NCBI RefSeq assembly: GCF_000186865.1
Contig: NW_008705570.1
Coordinates: 181,613-205,691, forward strand
Reading direction: 5' to 3'
DNA: 24,079 nt
DNA from: Aureococcus anophagefferens
Lineage: Eukaryota > Sar > Pelagophyceae > Pelagomonadales > Pelagomonadaceae
Made by a program: the position numbers and the translations under genes. How positions within the stretch are numbered: position 1 is the stretch's first letter; each line of letters opens with the position of its first letter. The notes under the pieces are model-generated. The model did no database searches and was not told where the DNA came from. It worked only from the letters and a program-made list of their open reading frames with translations. Below, piece after piece: positions 21,746-24,079 of this stretch.

Positions 21746-24079
21746 ATGGCGACGACGACGTCCATGCTGCCGCTGCTGAACGTGAGCTCGGGCGTCAAGG
21801 CGGCCATGGCCGAGGGCAGCGAGGTGCGCCGCGAGCCCAGCGGCTGGGTCGCGGAGCTCGCGCGGGCCCTGCGCGACGCGCGCGACCTCACGGACAGCGA
21901 CGAGTCGACGCCCGAGGCGTCGAGCGACAGCGACAGCGACGTCGAGGACCGGCGCGAGGAGCGGCGGCGCGAGAGCCGGAGCCCGCGCATCGCCGTCGTC
22001 GCGGCGATCCTCGGCGACCGGTGCCCGGGCCTCGTCGTCGGCGACGCGACGCCCGCCGTCGCCGCGGAGACGCTCGTCGAGTGCGGCGCCGAGGTCAAGG
22101 TCTACGGCCCCGGCCAGCTCACGCAGCCGCCCTGCCCGCCCCAGCGGCCGCCCGCGGACCCGTCGCCGGCGGCGGGCCCCCGCGGCCGCCGCCGCGCGTC
22201 GCTCGCGGGCCCGGCGCCGGCGGGCGGCGACGAGTGGGGCACGGGCGCCGGCGCGCGGCGCTACGTCCACCGCAAGTCCCAGATCCAGGCCGAGGGCCTC
22301 GGCGCGGCGCAGCTCGCCGCGCGGCTCGAGGGCCTGCAAGCGGCGGACCCGAACCCGAAGAAGAAGCGCTTCAGCCTCGCGCAGAACACGATCTACCACG
22401 ACCCCATCCACGACGCCTGGCACTGCTACGTCCTCGAGGGCAACGTGACGACCTTCCGCGCGGAGTCCGGCGGCGCCGCGGTCCGTCTGGACGCGACGGC
22501 GTTCAGCGCGGGCCCGCGCGAGACCTACAACGAGGAGGTCATGGACCCGGGCACGGTGCGCGTCGCGGGCCGCGTCCAGGGCAGCGAGGAGCGTGGCTGC
22601 GGCGCCGTGCCGCTCGCGCGCCTCGCGTCCGAGTGGGAGTTCCAGGCCGCGACGGCCGGCGCGGGATGCGGGTGATTCGAGTTCGCTTCGACGCGCGCGT
22701 GCCGCCTTCGGGAAAGAAGAAACATCCGCGCGTCGAGACCGCTCTGAGGGATGATCGCTCGTCCCAAACTCAGCCGAAACGAGCGGAGAGCGGTCGAGCG
22801 AGGAGCCTTTGGGACGTTCGCGCCCTTGCCCAGGTGACGGCCGTGCTCCGCTTCAAGCGCAGCGCGCTCGACAAGAAGGAGGTCGAGTCGGCGAACCACT
22901 CGCGGGAGACGTTGGCGTTCGTGCGCCGCGTCGTCGACCTGCCGCCGTTCCGGTCCTGGGGCGACGACAAGATCGTGAAGCTCAGGGCAGGACAAGGGTG
23001 ATTCAACGTCGCTTCAACGTGAGTGTGCCGCGCGCGCGCGTTTCGGAAACAGCACCCACGCTTCGAGACCGCTCCGAGAGATGATCGCTCGTCCAAAAGT
23101 CAGCCGAAACGAGTGGAAATCGGCCGAGCTAGGAGCCTTTGAAGTTGGGAATTTCGCACTCTTGTCCTGCCCAGGTGAAGCTCATGCGCCACGCGCGGCT
23201 CAAGCGCGCGGCGTGCCGCGAGGTGCTCAAGCGCCACGGCGACCCGGCGGAGATCGTCATCGTCGCGCGCGGCGCCGTCCGCGTGAGCCTGCCGCTGGTC
23301 GACGCCGCGGGCGCCGCGTCCAAGGTCGACGTCGCGTCGCTCCGCGCCGTGGACGTGCTGGGCCTCGTGGAGATGCTCCGCGACCAGTTCACGATGCGCT
23401 GCACCGTCGTCGCCACGGCGGACGTCGACTACGTCGTCTGCCCGATCCGGCGCTTCTCCGCGCTCGTCGACGGCGACGCGTCGCTCGACATGCTCCAGCG
23501 CCTCGCGCGGCGCCGCGCGACGTGGGAGGCCTTCGTGCTCAAGCAGGGCGTCGCCGCCTGCCTCTGGAACGACGCCGAGGGCATGGCGCGGTACCAGATC
23601 GGCCGCGACGACGGCGGCGGCGGCGACGGCGACGACGACGCGGCGCCCGCGCGCCGCCGCCGCGCGTCGCGCGCGGCCGCGGCGCCGCCGGGCGGCGCGC
23701 CGCCGCGGCGGCCCTCGGCGCTGCCGGCGCTGGACCGGCGGCCGAGCGGGCCCAGCGGCGAGTCGTCGCTCGCCGGGTCGCGGCGGCCGAGCGCCGGCGA
23801 CCGCGGGTCGTCCTTCGACGGCGCGCCGCCGCCGAAGCAGCGGTCCCGGTCGCTCGACGCGGGCCCGCGGCGCCGCGCGCCGCCGCCGCTCGACCCGGCC
23901 GCGCCGCTCGCGCGCGCGCGCCGGAAGACGGACGCGCCGGCGGCGGGCGGGCCCCGCAAGGCGCCGGACCGCGGCGCGACGTTCGACGCTGTGTGGAAAT
24001 CAACCGCTGGTTTGGGACGTCCCGACCAAACTTTGAAATTCTCGAGCTCGGTCAAATCGAAGTCGATTCGGCTGATTTT
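21746..24079 (+). CDS. Cyclic-nucleotide-binding domain protein interrupted by introner elements (3' end beyond window)
   Basis: Exons 21746-22648 (301 codons), 22834-22974 (47 codons) and 23175-23980 (268 codons plus 2 nt), with more beyond the edge. Introns 1 and 2 are phase 0; intron 3 would be phase 2. After an Asp/Ser-rich N-terminal region, YVLEGNVTTFR (around 230) and the following strands look like a degenerate cNMP-binding barrel. A clearer one spans about residues 322-445: VVDLPPFRSWGDDKIVKLM crosses the exon 2/3 joint, then EVLKRHGDPAEIVIVARGAV, LGLVEML (Glu near 414) and MRCTVVATADVDYVVCPIRRF (Arg near 423). These match the ribose-binding Glu and phosphate-binding Arg of the family. 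A Pro/Arg-rich low-complexity tail follows. Without splicing, a stop appears at 22673. Confidence 0.82.
22657..22833 (-). mobile_element. Introner element, copy in intron 1 of the cNMP-binding gene
   Basis: A 177-bp element ending CTTGCCCAG, followed by GTGACGGC (22834-22841). The 8 bp before it, GCGACGGC (22649-22656), match seven of eight, so they are the target duplication with one change. Its left end aligns without gaps to that of the element at 22983 (GGGTGATTC shared) and the interiors match (GATGATCGCTCGTCC, CAGCCGAAACGAG, AGGAGCCTTT). The intron is 22649-22833, GC-AG, phase 0. The terminal inverted repeat is more decayed here than in the next copy. The strand given is relative to the copy at 4640. 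Confidence 0.88.
22983..23174 (-). mobile_element. Introner element, copy in intron 2 of the cNMP-binding gene
   Basis: A 192-bp element with inverted termini CAGGGCAGGACAAG and CTTGTCCTGCCCAG (one mismatch), flanked by the perfect 8-bp duplication GTGAAGCT (22975-22982 and 23175-23182). The left duplicate provides GT as 5' splice site and the element provides a pyrimidine-rich end with CAG as 3' splice site. The intron 22975-23174 is 200 bp, phase 0; splicing joins ATC to GTGAAGCTC and restores the frame exactly. Read on the minus strand, its interior matches the element at 4640 (CTAGCTCGG, TTCGGCT, TTTTGGACGA, TCTCGAAGC). Confidence 0.93.
23989..24079 (+). mobile_element. Introner element, CTGTGTGG type, cut by the window edge
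   Basis: The last 91 bp are a second copy of the element at 4640: same CTGTGTGGAA start, CTGGTTTGG, GACCAAACTT, and an unchanged AGCTCGGTCAAATCGAAGTC, with about a dozen differences in all. The preceding 8 bp, GTTCGACG (23981-23988), start with GT and are the expected target duplication and 5' splice site. The right end lies outside the window. The frame happens to stay open into the element, so simple translation would wrongly run on. Confidence 0.88.

Noticed and set aside
1..24079. tRNA, rRNA or other structured RNA genes
   Set aside because: I found no cloverleaf or conserved rRNA word on either strand by reading; a tRNA scan would settle it.

Overview
The window is nuclear DNA from a compact, very GC-rich eukaryotic microalga. 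A Hook-type coiled-coil protein, the splicing factor SLU7, short spliceosomal introns and a likely UGA-encoded selenocysteine rule out a bacterium. The extreme GC, close gene packing, selenocysteine use and intron-generating transposons (introner elements) fit a pelagophyte, most likely Aureococcus anophagefferens or a close relative. The species call is inference; no database was searched.

Layout. 1-1582 (-): Hook-like protein running off the left edge. 2118-6988: a tandem duplication. Copy A (2742-4465) holds the 3' part of a LACTB2-like metallo-beta-lactamase gene, an unknown gene on the minus strand, and the first codons of a TerD-domain gene. Copy B (4466-6357) repeats this, and its TerD gene is complete. 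The junction at 4465/4466 leaves a TerD 5' fragment joined to a beta-lactamase 3' fragment, and that fragment alone carries a 203-bp introner element; copy A holds the empty site. 7069-13210: a p25-alpha/EF-hand-like protein (-), a Cys-rich protein (+), a TPR protein (-), a GILT-like thiol reductase with in-frame UGA in a UxxC motif (-), and a small secreted protein (+). 13217-21632: SLU7 with its zinc knuckle apparently replaced by a Tudor-like segment (-), a two-domain Dabb protein (+), an EEP-family hydrolase (-), a secreted two-module protein with a GC-AG intron (-), and a GT32-like glycosyltransferase (+). 21746-end (+): a cyclic-nucleotide-binding protein cut by two complete introner elements and a third that runs off the right edge.

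The most notable content is the set of four introner elements. Each starts with CTG or a related C-terminus, ends in CAG, and sits directly after an 8-bp target duplication starting GT or GC, so removing one target copy plus the element restores the reading frame exactly. The two elements with CTGTGTGG termini and the two with C(A/T)GGGCAGG termini share the same internal sequence in opposite orientations, so one family appears to make introns in both directions. The second main find is the probable selenoprotein form of GILT. The genes do not form one pathway; they read as ordinary eukaryotic housekeeping and lineage-specific genes, alternating between strands with very short spacers.
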